A DNA stretch of 64,000 nucleotides from Solen grandis (Eukaryota > Mollusca > Bivalvia > Adapedonta > Solenidae). Below the pieces are notes generated by a model, which saw nothing but the letters and a program-made list of their open reading frames with translations, searched no databases and was not told the origin of the DNA. The stretch's first letter is position 1. The number at the start of each line of letters is the position of its first letter. The translations under genes and the position numbers were made by a program. The stretch spans positions 45,697,040 through 45,761,039 of the forward strand of contig CM037782.1 in NCBI GenBank assembly GCA_021229015.1. The letters are read 5' to 3'. Of this stretch, positions 1 to 12,285 are shown piece by piece.

Positions 1-110
1 TGCTCTAGCTGTGTAGAGCTACGCTCGGGGAGGCTGAAAAAATGAGCATTGAACCGGACCCCGACTTTGATCTCTTCGGCAAAAAAGTGTTGAAAGATTA
101 TATTATTATA
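1..110 (+). other. possible partial exon at left edge
   Basis: The first 75 bases are much richer in G+C than the following kilobase. A frame is open from base 9, after TAG at 6-8, through an ATG at 42 whose translation begins MSIEPDPDFDLFGKK. It then runs into AT-rich sequence. A weak donor (GTGTTG) follows the AAAAAA run. On the opposite strand the same bases contain a good acceptor (CTCATTTTTTCAG), so a minus-strand exon running off the window is equally possible. Strand and identity are not settled. It could also be a chance GC-rich patch. Confidence 0.2.
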
Positions 111-880
111 CTGTTTAGAAACGTTCATTTATTTGCACCTATATATATGTTACTTTGTGTTTTGCAATGGGACATTATTATTTTTTCCGTTTTAGTAGCC
201 TTTGTTTGTTAGCCTTCTTTTCTTCTCTTCTCATTATTTATTTATATTTTTCAGTTATTTTTTTTTAAATCTCTTCATTCATATTATTACACATCTTATC
301 TCGTAAAATGTATCAGTTTTTTTTTTTCATTTACAACAATAGTGCTGTTATTTTCAAAAATTTAATCAGATATTTACTTAATTGCTTTGTCTAGTGATTA
401 GTTTTATTTTGCCTATTCTATGTAAGCATATTAGACATTGAAATTATACAAATACTTTCAAGGAGATGGCCGATACTAATGTTGTTAGAACTTTTGGTTT
501 TAAAATAAATTTACATTATTTGGCAATAAAATATGTCCAAACTAAACTAAGTGGAAGGGTAGAGTTCTTTTGTTATTTTGGATAAATCAGATTGATGGTT
601 CACTATTGATGTTGTGCTTTTCTTTTATATCGATTTTCATGCGTCCCCATCAGAAAACCCTGTAACACATTACACACGCGTGATATTGGTAAACACATAA
701 AGCTCCGCCTCTCGACACACCTTGCCGCACATGCGCACTGAAGGTGCTTGAAGCTGGTTTAAACTGATCAGCTGATTTAACGGAATAGTATTTAGTGACA
801 AGTTTATGCCGATTAAATGAATTAAATGGAGACAAAAATTTGAAAAATGGAATGATCTCATTGGGCAAAATATAATTTCA
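111..880. other. AT-rich noncoding sequence
   Basis: No gene seen. T-rich runs dominate 180-360. A short GC-richer patch at about 675-765 contains CGCCTCTCGACACACC and looks like a piece of a dispersed repeat. The open frames over it have no splice or start support. Confidence 0.4.
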
Positions 881-900
881 AACACTAATGGTACTTTAAG

Positions 901-1076
901 TTACATCTGTCGTGAAAACTATGCCCTAACACAAAAAGGTCGTTTCAGAATCATTATGTTATTAAAGCAGAACTCATGGTTCTTACAGTTACATCAGTCG
1001 TGAAGATAATGCACTAACACATAAAGGTAGTTTGAGAATCATTATGTTATTGAAGCAGAACTCATGGTATTAAATG
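901..1076. repeat. 88-bp direct duplication
   Basis: Two adjacent copies, 901-988 and 989-1076, both start TTACATC, contain GAATCATTATGTTATT and end near AACTCATGG. Copy 3 of the large unit has a single version near 16790, so this is a private doubling in copy 1. Confidence 0.75.
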
Positions 1077-1422
1077 CCTTTCCTTAAATGTTTGACTTTT
1101 TAGAATGTTAAAAATGTTAGCGTATCCCTACATTTGAATTATATTACACTACGTAGACCTCCTGTCTTGAAAAAAAAATGTTTGCTGTATTTAAGTATTG
1201 ACCTTATTATACTATTGCCTTATGCTCTCCATATAAACGCTTGCAAGCAGCATGAAAATCTTTACTCAATAAGTAAGTTCCATTTGACACAAATAATCCT
1301 ATTACGTAGCACCTTTGCCTATCGAGGATTCCTTTTTTTTTTTTTTTTGCTGGAAATTATTTCCTCGCCTATATGCTTGCACCTCTTTGATAACAAATCA
1401 ACACCAGTTTTTCTTGTTTGGT

Positions 1423-1424
<2 letters not shown>

Positions 1425-1460
<36 letters not shown>
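1425..1460. repeat. (AT)18 microsatellite
   Basis: Uninterrupted AT dinucleotides. The corresponding place in copies 2 and 3 lacks the expansion. Confidence 0.95.
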
Positions 1461-1462
<2 letters not shown>

Positions 1463-2800
1463 TTTTTAAAATATAGCTTTAAAGACTGTTAGACTAACAC
1501 AGTAAATATTAATATAAACAGTTCTTACATTTTATTTTTTGTTTGATACACTGGCAAACAATTTGGAATATAACATTGCTTTCTTTACATGTATCTACTA
1601 TCTCCTAATTCCACTAACTGTCAACCTGTGTGATCAATGTTTCCTCTGTTTGTGGTTCAGATTCTACACATTCTGGTCGGCAAAGATTTGTTTTATTTTC
1701 GTTATATCGTATAGAAATCAGTAAACCAACATACATCATAATCATAATTATATACATAAATATTCATGAAGTAAATGATTAAACTCAAGAAAATACTATT
1801 ATGAACCAAGAACAATATGAGAACGAAATGTATAAAATGCACCAAGCAGTATTAAAATTGGGTCATTTTAGGTAAGTCTATTCGATTTCAATAACACGTT
1901 AACTTGGAAATACCATTAACTTTGAAATAAAAACATTGGTCCATCTAATAATCGTAAACCTATTCTCTCAAATATCCACAAGTTTTGTCTCTAAAAGGAT
2001 ACTTTGATAAGTCTAAGTTAATGAGAGTAAACACACACACATCGTCATAAAAAAGTCAATTGTACATCCTGTTAATTTCCATTTTCAATGGACCATTTTA
2101 CTTCGAAATGACACGTTAACATACGTAAATCAACGAGCTTTTCCCAAACACCTAGTATACATGCTTAATCAGTCTTAATTCCGCACATTTTTCAATGGGT
2201 TATAACATAACTTTCAGATTTTTCCCCAGTCAATGATTGGTCAAATTACATTAGCGAATTATACCGGGAATTGTCGATCTTTTTGTGAAATGGTCAATTG
2301 AAATGGAATAGATCATAAACGTTATTTTAAATGAACAGAACAATCTGTGCAGTTTTATAATCCAAAATAAATCATATTGCGTCTATCGGGTTTACGTCTT
2401 CCAGTGGCAATTTCAGTACTTTTGAGGTTGCTTCGCTGAGATGATTTCAGTGCTTCCACATGTTATTATCATGTCACAGACGATGGACATTTTCTATGTC
2501 GGTTATGTGTCCAACGGGAATGAAACGATCGACTTATCGCTATCAGTCTCGAGGCAGAAGGGTAAACCAAGAAAACAATATGAGGAGTTTAGATAAACAA
2601 AACTCGTCTTACCTTGATATAACTTTTAGGAAATATGTGCCATTAACAAATATGGTTTTCGCTGTTTAAGCAAACTTGCTCTCTCTCTGTTTCTGAATAT
2701 CTACATGAAAGTTACAAAGCGCGAAATCAGTTTATTATACTATGTATTACAAAATCCTCGGTAAACAAAGATCTGAGACAGATTTTGGTATAAATTGAAA

Positions 2801-2940
2801 GCGAAAATAAATCTAGGGGCGTTCCTGTCGTTCATCAAAATGGTATTAGCATGTAGGTCTTGGGGATAGCTCTTCATCGATCCAGTAATTACACGTTGTG
2901 TTTTAGAAAAGCTGTGGACGCGTTGTGGGAAAAGACGGGA
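2801..2940. other. 140-bp block nearly identical between copies 1 and 2
   Basis: Aligned by eye to 9964-10103, the two copies differ at four positions, while flanks on both sides are visibly more diverged and carry indels. Copy 3 has lost the block in a deletion of about 430 bp near 18598. On the minus strand the block is open (a frame reading RLFPQRVHSFSKTQRV and on through MKSYPQDL), but two of three changes I placed in that frame alter amino acids and a 1-base indel breaks it just downstream. It could be a noncoding functional element, a recent gene-conversion tract, or a small exon. I cannot tell which. Confidence 0.6.
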
Positions 2941-4227
2941 ATGTAAGATTACGTACGAGATAAGGTGAATATATAAGAAAAATATATGACAAGTTTACTA
3001 TAATCATTAATTCTTAATGTCTTGTTATGATTAATGTTGTCATTATTATGATAGTAGTTGTAGTAGAAGTAGAAATATCAGTTGTTTAAATTTTATGATA
3101 ACATGGGTAGAATTGCCCATGTAAAAATACATATATCTCAAACTGATCACAAAGTTAAGAACGCGCTTAAATTTAAATTTTAGATTGTTAAATTCTTTTA
3201 TTTGATAAAAACTGAACAGAAATCATATAGCCCATGAAATTCCAACAGACAAAGACACCGGCATTTGCGTAGGAGGAAACTAGTTATACCCCTAGTGTCT
3301 GATCAGGCGATCAATTATCTTTCACATAAGTTTAGATGATTTAAAACATATCAACCTAAAGGACAGTTCAGCATTTTGGCGCTAAAATATATATGACAAA
3401 GAGGAATGGAAGAAGTCATTAAAGACAAAAAGCGTGTTTATTCAAGGGATGTCGATATTTGTATTACAGATACAATTAGTATGAAAGTATTTTATTTGAT
3501 TTTATTTCACTTTTTATTTTATTTATATTTTTAATATATATTTTGACTTATTTTCTGTTTTGAAATTCGAAAATGCCCACTGAGCATATTAAGAATCTAT
3601 ACATGCATATAACCACCACGTTTTATCATGCTGTACAGAGTTTTATTTCGTTAAATAGCCAATAACCTTAATGTCATTCCTCACTAATTGTGTCAGACAG
3701 ATCAGAAACCTCATAACATCTTATTTTGATTGAATCCTTGGATGTTAAGATGTTTTTGGACACGGCGAGAAGAAGTCACATTTTGTAAGGAGTGGCTTTT
3801 TATATTATCTTTTATGTTTTGATGTTTTCATGTCTCACATGATTTTAAGAAATATGTCATTTATTTATTATAGTGTTCGTATTCCTTTTACATATTTAAT
3901 ACTATACAATTGGATGCCTCGTAAACGCCTTTTTGTTTTTGTTTTTTTAAAAACCAAGTCGCGTGTTTAAGGCAGTGGAACCCTAGTGGATTCGCCAAAT
4001 GAAAACCAATGTTGGCAAAACCTCCTAACTTTAGATATTCTTAACATGCCACAATTCGAAATATGACTTTTTCATTAAGAAGTTTCATTTATCTTATGTT
4101 ATCGTTAATTAATTGTAACAGTTTTGATCGGAGTTCGTCTATTTAAATGCCAAAATATCGTTCCTTTTCTAAAAATATAAAGAAGGAGAAAAAGAATCAA
4201 TACACGTCCCTGAATTACTTCCGGCGG

Positions 4228-4235
4228 TGACGTCA
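4228..4235. promoter_or_regulatory. CRE palindrome TGACGTCA (copy 1)
   Basis: Perfect consensus cAMP-response element. The equivalent in copy 3 (20147-20154) is also perfect; in copy 2 it has decayed to TGACTTCG near 11380. No promoter is evident nearby, so function is conjecture. Confidence 0.3.
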
Positions 4236-4604
4236 TTTTTGAAATTCCCTAGACTTGTCAAAATCTATCATTTCGATAAATAAGTGGTATTTCGAAATTT
4301 TCCGTTTAAAAGGAATGAAAATTTAAGGCAGCAAATGGTGTATAAAACGAGAAAAAGAATAAAATGCAAGTTAAGGAAAAATAGGACTTATGCATGCAAA
4401 GAAATCCATTTATGTTCTAATGTTTCTGAATGAGAAATTGATGCATTTAAACACACGACTATCTCTTCAGGCGCTGATGACTGAGCTTCCAACTTCACAT
4501 AGTGTAATTTAAATTGAATCCAGATTTAGATCTACTTAATTTATTTTCTAACTCTAAAGCCTTTTAATTAATTTTCTGATAGCATGGGAATAGACGTGTT
4601 ACTT

Positions 4605-4795
4605 AGGACAAGTTGTATGCTACCACATCAAGTAACATCATCATGTCACTGGGCCAACCAGTCCTGAAAAAAATATGTGTTTAGCGTCAATCACAAGGAA
4701 GATATACTTGGTATAGCGTAACCTGAGATCATACCCACAACCTTCCGGTTACGGAGTGGCGAAAGCCACTCGTCTACGGGACCTTTCCTGGATGA
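4605..4795 (-). mobile_element. tRNA-derived SINE (copy 1 of unit)
   Basis: Recognised by the shared segments CACTGGGCCAACCAGTCCTG and GATATACTTGGTATAG followed by a tRNA-like head at the right end, so the element reads leftwards. The B box is degenerate here but well kept in the copy 2 equivalent. Related fragments lie at 12090-12285, 20735-20895, 51040-51185 and 56795-56960. Confidence 0.55.
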
Positions 4796-5281
4796 AAGTA
4801 ACTGCTGTAAACTATCGATATAGATAAGTAGGAAGGTGTGGCCTTTGTTTCACAAACGATGTGAAAGTTGTTAAAAGTGAGTCAGGTGATAATTAAATTA
4901 GTCGGATATTGAATGATGGATACATGTATACATTTGAATTGAACTAAATGAAGCTTACGCGCAAGGCCAAGTACAATTTCAGGAAGTTAGAAACTTGCCA
5001 ACTGGAGATACGGATGATAGACACACGACATTTCGATGTTAATTCCTTAAAGTGTATTTGATAACTATGTGACTTAAGCATAATAGGATGAAATTCGGTT
5101 CCATGCGACCATAGTTTGCTGTTCTAACGTCAATAAAGTCCCCAAACAGAAGCAGATGTGTAAATAAAATCCTTTTCAGTCGAACGTGATCGTTCTATGG
5201 ATATATTTTTATTTATCTCACCTCACATATTTTACTTACGTAAACAAAAAATATTCCATTATGAAGTGCATTGATAAGCAA

Positions 5282-5288
<7 letters not shown>

Positions 5289-5327
<39 letters not shown>
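5289..5327. repeat. (TG)n microsatellite
   Basis: About 19 TG repeats. It sits exactly where copy 1 lacks the roughly 0.5 kb present in copies 2 (12750-13300) and 3 (21400-21900). Confidence 0.95.
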
Positions 5328-5330
<3 letters not shown>

Positions 5331-8327
5331 GATCAGCCCGTGTTCGAAATATGTTAATAATTTAAAATGCAAATGTTTTGCCTTTTGTCTTTCTTATATT
5401 ACGTGCTAAAATTGAAGCACTTAACATATAAGTTAACGTCATATTAAGATTCTGGTTAAAGCTTTATAAGGTTTTTTTATGTAAAAAAGGACAATAAATC
5501 CCCGCATAATTAAATTTACTCACTTACGCGGTATCTTTACATTTAGAAATCATTCATATACATTAATCTTTGCCTTACAGGCTAAATATTTTCGTCTTAT
5601 TTGTTTCCTTTCTTTGTAATTTCTTGATACATATACATGTATTATCATTTGTCAAGCAATGCCTTAACTAGTATATTTCAGCAGATAACGACAAGTCCCT
5701 TGTACGAAATACGATAAGCCAAACCTCTCAAAATCGTAAATAACATGACAGCCATTGTGGCCCTAGCAAGCATACCATAGTACCATTAGCTAAATGAAAC
5801 AATTCAGGTTAACCTTGATTTAAATTTCAGATACAAACAATTTCAAAGTTTCTATACAGGCTCTATAAAGAAAACTAGCCGACCATCTACAGAACTCTTT
5901 TTAGTGGATCAAAACTACGTTATGAGAGTATAGGACTGTGGGTTTGTCATGTGTTATTTCTGTGCCTTGGTTTGAGAAGAAAAGAAATGTTATGTCATTT
6001 ACTGCATAAATTACTTCACAAAATGAGCATAACACTTTGTTGTTATCAGATTTGTATGTTCTTTCCTATCGTGTATAATTAGGATCCCGGAATGGAGCAC
6101 AGACCCCGGAATGTTACCTGCATTCATTAAAGAGAATATTTTGAGGCCTAAAATGGGTAAAATTTTGAATAAAACCAAGGTTGGTATGGTATGCTTTTTT
6201 TTAACTAAAGAATGTATTTTTGATGACGAAATAAATGAGGAATATATTTAATCTAATTAATCAGGAATGTTATATTTCTCATTATCTTTGTATGTCAACA
6301 GAGCAGTTTTGTATATTGAAATGTTTGTCTCTTTCGACCTGGTTGATAAAATTAAAAACAACACTGCTGGGTTAGATATAACAACAATTCATTAAAATAA
6401 ACTTATATATAGACCAAATCAAACACTTTTAAATTCACTAAAAGGAGATAACCAATATTTTATAGCGAGGGTATTTAAGGAAAATAGCCAGCGCCGTTGG
6501 GGCCACGTTTTTTTTTTATTTTTTGCGGTATTGCGGGGGTGTCAAAGGTTGAAGATACATTATTCTGTATAAGACATTATTTATTTATTTCATGGATTTC
6601 AGTTATTGCAAAATAAAATATTTTTTTATTATTTATAATGTGCCTATATGTAACTTTCTTTCTTGTTATGTACTTGTAAAACAGTGCATAAGTTGCGAAT
6701 CTGGCGGTCTAAAAATAACGTATTCACTTTATTGTAGAAGGTTGCTACGTACTCTGACATGCGACATGCTAATCTCTTTGTTTCAAATAAGGCAATTTAT
6801 AAAGTTGTCGGATAAATAATTACTTAGTGTGGCATTGGCACACCTTTTGCAGTGTTGATTTGGTTTTGGTAATCTGTGAAAGTAAACGACCGCTGATATG
6901 CCCCAACTAATTTAGATTCTGATTAATAAGGCACGAACGCAAATGTTCTCGAAAATAAAAGATTTGTTTTCACAGAGTTTTGCTTGACTCGTTATCAAAT
7001 CATTCAAAAGTAATCCTCGAACTACATCGAAAAAAATCCATGTGCTTAACATCAGATTAAATATTGCAAAGTAAAATATATTATTTGAATGATTAATAAC
7101 AACGCAAACAATGTTATAAACTGCTTAAATAAGAAATAAGTGCAAATTGCTTAAATGAACCATTATAAAATTACGTGGGATCATTGAATTTCGATTTCCA
7201 ATTTATTTGGCAATAAGGACATAAAGTTCCTTAACAAACAAATCCCAATGAAGCCTAAAAGCAGACAAATGCAAGTCTGGCTTCAGCCGAGAAATTAATG
7301 AAAAGATAATATCTGGTACATCATCGGTCGTACTGTTAAATTGAGGCTAGGTTGGTCTCAGCTGCACATTTTGCTGTGGCGGACATTAAAATTCTTACGT
7401 CTGGTGTTTATTTTGGTGAATTTTGCATTTAAAGATCGAATTAAGTAAAACTGGTCATTCTTAATTTCATTTAATATGCTTCTTTGACTATCAATTATTA
7501 ATCACTAAAGCATTAATATTTAGTGACCAACAATCCCTTACTAGGAACTAATCAAATTAAAAATGGAATATTAATATTCACTATGTGCATTTCTCTTAAT
7601 ATCAGATCTTTGCCAGAAAATGTGAAATGGTTATAATTATAATTTCTTTATCTTATGATTATTACAGCAGTAAGTATACCCACTAAAGGTACTTTGTCGA
7701 AGCATATTTCCTTTATTTCATGCCGAACAGTGATTTAAAAAAGTGTTGCAAAATAAATAATTTTCAACGGATATTTCAATAATGTATCTCTCAGTGTAAA
7801 GAAACCATCACAGGTACCATTTAGTGTGTTACATATTACACCTAACCTAGTTATTTATACACAACACTGTAGAAGGAAATCCCTTTTCTAAGAATAACTT
7901 GTTTACTAGTTTTGTTCTGGAGGGATCTATTAGGCGATCCCTATCCTAAAAATAACTTGTTTACTGGTATATTTGTTTACTGGAACTTTCTTTCTTTCTA
8001 TGGAAAATTCTAGAAGTCTTATGTAACCTGTTTACACTTCTTTTTTGGAGTATAGTATTGTTGTTTCTAGAATATTTTGCTCGAGTATATATCAAGTATA
8101 TATAATGAAGGGGGGTTTAGGGGGAGCAGACTTGTAGAGGAGACTTGTTTTAGTAGACTTGTTTTGGAGATTTGTTTGCAGCAATTCATCAAGTGTGGGT
8201 CATTCACCTGTGTTGGATTAATTTCAGATTTACATTTGGATAAAGGACATAACTGTTGGATTGCTCAGGTTAAATGTATGTTGTGATATTCATATTGATA
8301 TGTGTCACCTACAGATTTATACAGTGG

Positions 8328-8345
8328 TTACGTCATATGACGTTC
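8328..8345. promoter_or_regulatory. paired CRE-like half-palindromes (copy 2 start)
   Basis: TTACGTCA and TGACGTTC lie 10 bp apart, each one base from the CRE. The same pair is perfect at the copy 3 junction (16599-16616). Function is not shown. Confidence 0.25.
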
Positions 8346-9963
8346 TCAGTTCTAGATGTCTTAAGAATGCTTAAATACAATCTAAAGACTCAAGCACATC
8401 GATCAAACACACATCTCTTCCTAAGTTTGAGTGTGATGATGAAAAGTATGATTTTTGATTATGAAACTGCTGATGGTAAAGTCATAACAGTTTCAGATAC
8501 AGCAGACGTGAATATTACTAACACGTAAATGTCGATTCCTTTTTTCGTTACACTAGTACATGCAGTATTAAATTTCAAAAAGGTTTTTCTTGAGTTTTCT
8601 CAGTGACAAGTTTCAACTTTATTTCAACAACATTTCTCGCGTGTTCATTCGGGGCATAAAAGGCGCTTTATTCATAATTACCCTTGATGTTCAGGGCGAT
8701 GTTGTGGATTTGGATCCGCCTAACTTGAATGGTTCCTACGCCCCATCCACTCTATATTATTCATACACTGGCAAACAATTTGTTATAAAACATTGCTTGA
8801 TCTACTATCTCCGAAATACACTAACTGTCACCTTATATAATTTGGGTGTCCTCCCTTTGCAAATATATTGATTAAAGCACGTCAGATTCTACACAGTCTG
8901 CTCGGCAAATAATATTTATTTTCAAACTTATGTCATATAAAGTTCAGTAAACAAATATTCATCGAATCATGATTATATTCATGAATATCCATCCGGTAAA
9001 TAATTAAAATCAATGTACAAATGTAATACCGTTAGGAAACAAAAACAATATGAGGACGAATTGCATGCATTGCATGAAGCGGTATTAAAATTATATTATG
9101 TATCAATAACACATAAACTCATATTGATTTTGAAATTAAAGGATTGGTGCATCTAAAAATCGTGTACCTATGTAAGGATACATTGACGAGTCTAAGTCAA
9201 TGAGATTTAACACAGACATATACTTCGTCATTAAAACCCAGTTTTACTTCCTGATAATTCCATTTTTGATAGACCCTTTCACTCAGAAATGAGACGTAAA
9301 CCTACGTAAATTAACGAACCCTTTACAAACACCTAATCTACATACTGGTGTAACATTCTACACATTGCTCAGTGGGAAATAAACATACCTTAGAAACTTT
9401 TCCCCAGTCAATGACTGGTCAATTTACATCAGCGAATTATACCGTGAGTATTTGTTCTTTTGAAATGGAATAGATCAGAAACGTTTTTTTTAAGAGAGAT
9501 CTGCACGGTTCTATTATTCCTTAATTTATCATTTTACCTCTATCGGGTTTACGACTTCCAGTGGCAATTTCAGTACTTTCGAGGTTGCTTCGTTAAAACG
9601 ATTTCATTGATGCCACATGTAATTATTATGTCACAGACGAGGGACATTTTTAAGTGATTTTTATGTCGGATACGTGTCCAACGGGAGTAAATCGACGATT
9701 TAACGCTATCGGTCCTAAGGCAAAAGCGTAAAACAAGAATACAATATTAGGAGTTAAGATTGACAAAACTCGCATTACATGATTTATCTTTAGGAAATCT
9801 TTGTCAATAACAATTATTTTTTTTGCTGTTTAAGCAAACTTGCTCTTTCTCTGATTCTAGATATTTACATGAAAGTTACAAAGCGTGAAATCAGTTTATT
9901 ATATTATGTATTACAAAATTATCAGTAAACAAGATATGAGACAGATGTTGGTATAAAGTGAAA

Positions 9964-10103
9964 GCGAAAATAAATCTAGGGGCGTTCCTGTTGTTCATCA
10001 AAATGGTATTAGCATGTAGGTCTTGGGGATAGCTCCTCATTGATCCAGTAATTACACGTTGTGTTTTAGAAAAGCTGTGGACGCGTTGTGGGAAAAGACA
10101 GGA
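9964..10103. other. 140-bp block nearly identical to copy 1
   Basis: Partner of 2801-2940, with 136 of 140 bases matching by eye. The sequence right after it (from 10104) falls back to roughly 80% identity. Confidence 0.6.
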
Positions 10104-12089
10104 TTGTAGGCTTACATACGGGATAAGGTGAATATGTATGACAAGTTTACTATAACCATTAATTTCTTGTTTAGATTGATGTCAGTATTATGATATTGTT
10201 AGTAGTAGTAGTAGTAGTCGAAAAATCAGTTCTTAATAATTATAATTATGTTTTCATTAGCTGTAGAATTACAAATTTTAAATTTTAATTAAAACGCTTA
10301 AATTTAAATTTTAGATTTCAATATCATTTCATTTGATAAAATCTGAACAGAAATCGATATAGCCTATGAAATTCCCACAGACAAAGACACCGGCGTTCGC
10401 GTGGGAGGAAACTGGTTACATCCCTAGTGTTTGATCTAGCGATGAAATAACTGTTCACATATGTTTAGCTAACTTATAGCAAATCAACCAAAATTCTTAA
10501 TGTATCCTTAAGGACAAAGAGGAATGGAATTAGGCATTCAAGAAAAAATTGTGAATATTGAAGGGAAGTGGGAATAAGGTGTGACAGATAAAATTAATAT
10601 AAAAGTACATGTATTAAAAAACATTTTATTTTATTTTTTATCATCTTTTTATATTTTTGTCTTATTTTATTTTCTGAATTACAAATGTGACTACTAAGCC
10701 TATCAAGAATCTATGGCTTGCTTTGAATATTATATACATGCATATAACCACCACATTTTATCATTCTATACAGTGTTGACCAGAATTACCGTACCGTTAA
10801 ATGGCCTGTGACCTAAACGTCACTCCTCACTTATTGTGTCAGACAGACTAGAAACCTTCATAACTTTTTATTTTGATTGAATCCTGGAATGTTAAGATGT
10901 TCTTGGACACGGCGTGAAGAAGTCAAATTTTATAAGGAGTGGTTTCTTTTATTATCTTTTATGTTTTGATTTTTTTCATATCTTACATGATTTTAAGAAA
11001 GATGACATTTACTCTTAAAGTGCTTGTATTCCTTTTACATACGTAATACTATTCAATTTGAAGCCTCGTAGTGCCTTTATTATATTGAAATGCTTTAATA
11101 ATCCAAGTCGAAATTCGAAATATATTTTTAAGGCAGTGGAACCATAGTTGGCTCGGCAAATTACGGCCAATATCGGAAAAAATGCCAAACTTTCGATATT
11201 CTTAACACGCAAAAATTCGGAATATGACTTTCTTCATTTAGAGACTTCATTTATTTTATGTTATCGTTAATTAATTGTAACAGTTTTGATCGGAGTTTAA
11301 ATGACATTTAAATGCAAAAAATATAGTTCCATTTCTACAAAAATTAAAGAAGCAGGAGAAAAACATTTTACTTCCCTCGGTGACTTCGTTTTTTGAATTC
11401 CCTAGATCTGTCAATATGCATCATTTCGATAATTAAGTGGTATTTCGAAATTTTACCTTATAAAAAGAATAAATTTAAGACAGCAAAGGGTTTTTAATCG
11501 GGAAAAAAATGCAAATTAAGAAAAATATGACTTATACATGCAAAGAAATCCATTTATGTTTTAATGTTTCTGAATGAGAAACTGATGCTTGACATACGAC
11601 TTTCTCTTCAGGCGCTGAGGACTTAGCTTGCATTTTCAGATAGTGCAATTTATACTGAATCCGGATTTAGATCTATTTATTTATTTTCTATCTCTAAAGC
11701 CTTTTAATTAATTTTCTGATAGAATGGTAGTAGACGTGTTACTAAAATAGCATGTTAAATTAGTTTATTAGTTATGGGTTTACTTATTCTTCTAATTCCA
11801 GGAAATATATTACATTTGGATAGTTAAGTTTATAGAACACAGCCCGGGGTTACCGATGGTGTTGTTTACCTTGGTCAATGACATTCTGTTCAAAATGGAA
11901 TCAATATCAGTAATAAGCTGAGTATTCGAAAATCAATTGAGACAAAACCAGTTCACTGCCTTCCCATTTTTTTTATTTGTTTATTTATTCATTTTTTTAA
12001 TTTTTTTTTGCTGGAGTTTTTATTTCCCATCGACAACAATTGAGTCAGTCGATGTATATAGTGTTGCCTGCTGCCTCGCTGCAATATTA

Positions 12090-12285
12090 CGCCCTAGACA
12101 AGTGGAATGATATCACATCAAGTCACATCATTCTGTCACTGGGCCAACCATACCTGAAAAAACAATTATGTCAATCAATCAAAAGGAAGATATACTTGGT
12201 ATAGTGTAACCTAGGATCGAACCCACGACCTTGCTGTTTCGGAGTGGCGATAGCAATTCGTCTACGGGACCTTTCCTGGATGAAA
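12090..12285 (-). mobile_element. tRNA-derived SINE (copy 2 of unit)
   Basis: Best-preserved of the three equivalents. On the minus strand it has the Pol III B box GGGTTCGATCC (GGTTCGATCC at 12214-12223), preceded by a tRNA-like arm. The tail contains the CACTGGGCCAACCA segment. Its presence in all three copies shows insertion before the triplication. Confidence 0.6.

Larger units (their letters stand above)
900..8500. repeat. tandem segmental duplication, copy 1
   Basis: First of three head-to-tail copies. Collinear anchors include TCTATCGGGTTTACG near 2383 (9540 in copy 2), CACTAACTGTCA near 1611 (8818, 17708), the 3600 region (10738, 19564), and GATTCTGATTAAT near 6915 (15344, 23832). The offset to copy 2 grows from about 7.2 kb to 8.4 kb, because copy 1 lacks about 0.5 kb near 5290 (a TG microsatellite sits there) and the hairpin-ended element present in copies 2 and 3. 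No intact reading frame is conserved across copies. Boundaries are approximate. Confidence 0.85.

Noticed and set aside
1134..1469. 111-codon plus-strand open frame
   Set aside because: It passes through a T run and the (AT)18 microsatellite and is not preserved in copies 2 or 3.
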